This document shows, one piece after another, positions 6,463-6,828 of a DNA stretch of 6,828 nt. Source of the DNA: Flavobacteriales bacterium UBA6969 (GTDB lineage: Bacteria; Bacteroidota; Bacteroidia; Flavobacteriales_D; Sanyastnellaceae); the NCBI GenBank assembly GCA_002448555.1, contig DJYV01000163.1:1-6828 (forward strand), in the 5' to 3' direction. Each line of letters opens with the position of its first letter. The first letter of the stretch is position 1. A program made the translations under genes and the position numbers. The notes beneath the pieces were generated by a model. That model worked only from the letters and a program-made list of their open reading frames with translations. It searched no databases and was not told the DNA's origin.

Positions 6463-6828
6463 CTACTCAAACGCCATTCTGCGCTTCAAAGCGTGATGCC
6501 GCTCCCAACGCGATGCTGTCGATGCCTGCCAAACAAGGCCACAACGCATCCAGACCGCAGTCCAATCCGATCGCTGGTACCACCCGATGGGCAGGGCGTT
6601 GGAGCGCCAAAATTGCACCCCACCGGAGACAAAGCCCCCGATATCCCTCCGGATGGTCCGCTCCAATCGTCCTTCACACACCGCATGGTTGTAGCGGTAA
6701 GCATCCCATCCTGCTTCACTGTAAACCGACTGACCCGAATTGTGTACACCATTCCAGGTGCATCGCAACGAACCCGCCCATGCCGCGTGTGCCCCTGCAA
6801 CCCAGACACCGATCAAAGCTCGGTCCTG
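6463..6828 (-). CDS. Unidentified protein, C-terminal 121 residues (start outside window); possible outer-membrane beta-barrel
   Basis: This minus-strand frame is open from the right edge to a TAG at 6463-6465, so only the C-terminal part of a longer gene is visible. I do not recognise the family. Several stretches have alternating polar and hydrophobic or aromatic residues with short polar turns between them: about 5-28 (LIGVWVAGAHAAWAGSLRCT), 38-60 (SVYSEAGWDAYRYNHAVCEG), 69-80 (IGGFVSGGVQFW) and 91-107 (RSDWTAVWMRCGLVW). This looks like meandering transmembrane beta-strands of an outer-membrane barrel. Against this, there are three Cys residues and a basic tail (ERHHALKRRMAFE) rather than a terminal Phe or Trp strand. 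It ends about 35 bp before the transporter start and is probably its operon partner. The overlapping GTG frame at 6809-6486 is closed by an upstream TGA and is the weaker candidate. The coding call is moderate; the barrel idea is inference. Confidence 0.6.
   Translation of the reverse strand, partial: QDRALIGVWVAGAHAAWAGSLRCTWNGVHNSGQSVYSEAGWDAYRYNHAVCEGRLERTIRRDIGGFVSGGVQFWRSNALPIGWYQRSDWTAVWMRCGLVWQASTASRWERHHALKRRMAFE

Larger units (their letters stand above)
2251..6828 (-). other. Probable operon: unidentified gene, CNT transporter, deoA, nitroreductase, terC
   Basis: Five consecutive minus-strand genes are separated by about 35, 17, 9 and 8 bp, with no room for a terminator plus a new promoter between them. 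The promoter must lie beyond the right edge or inside the partial gene. The transporter and deoA belong to one pathway; the nitroreductase and TerC genes share only the arrangement. Co-transcription is inferred from spacing alone. Confidence 0.7.

Noticed and set aside
6486..6809. A 107-codon minus-strand frame starting with GTG near the right edge.
   Set aside because: It is closed upstream by an in-frame TGA, starts with GTG, and overlaps the frame that stays open to the window edge and has the better protein-like pattern.

Overview
The window is a compact stretch of bacterial chromosome, apparently from a Bacteroidota (Flavobacteriales-like) organism of middling-to-high GC. This assignment is tentative. 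It rests on three things: none of the gene starts has a convincing Shine-Dalgarno sequence; the secreted peptidase at the left edge has a signal peptide with Gln after the predicted cleavage point, a common Bacteroidota pattern; and its prodomain and 'NDPxFxxQWH' linker are of a type frequent in that phylum. No RNA genes, mobile elements, CRISPR arrays or long repeats were seen.

Layout. Positions 482 down to 1 (minus) carry the N-terminal 160 residues of a secreted subtilisin-like (S8) peptidase that runs off the left edge. It is divergent from asnB (596-2275, plus), a full-length glutamine-hydrolysing asparagine synthetase, across a 113-bp spacer. The rest of the window is one tightly packed minus-strand series, read right to left. 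It begins with the C-terminal end of an unidentified protein that enters from the right edge (6828-6463), possibly an outer-membrane beta-barrel. Next come a concentrative (CNT) nucleoside transporter close to the Vibrio cholerae type (6427-5165), thymidine phosphorylase deoA (5147-3819), a nitroreductase-family flavoprotein (3809-3030), and a TerC-family membrane protein (3021-2251). The gaps are about 35, 17, 9 and 8 bp, so co-transcription is likely. The 3' ends of asnB and the TerC gene converge and overlap by 25 bp.

How the genes fit together. The transporter and thymidine phosphorylase form a recognisable nucleoside-scavenging pair: the first imports nucleosides using an ion gradient, and the second phosphorolyses thymidine to thymine and 2-deoxyribose-1-phosphate. 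The nitroreductase and TerC protein are probably co-transcribed but have no obvious biochemical link to that pathway. AsnB makes asparagine independently.

The region is mostly ordinary metabolism. The points worth a second look are: a Glu at the expected catalytic Asp of the S8 peptidase; a His in place of the usual Asp in the AsnB 'RVPFLD' motif; the asnB/terC 3' overlap, which falls almost exactly on non-conserved tails; and the possible outer-membrane protein just upstream of the nucleoside transporter.
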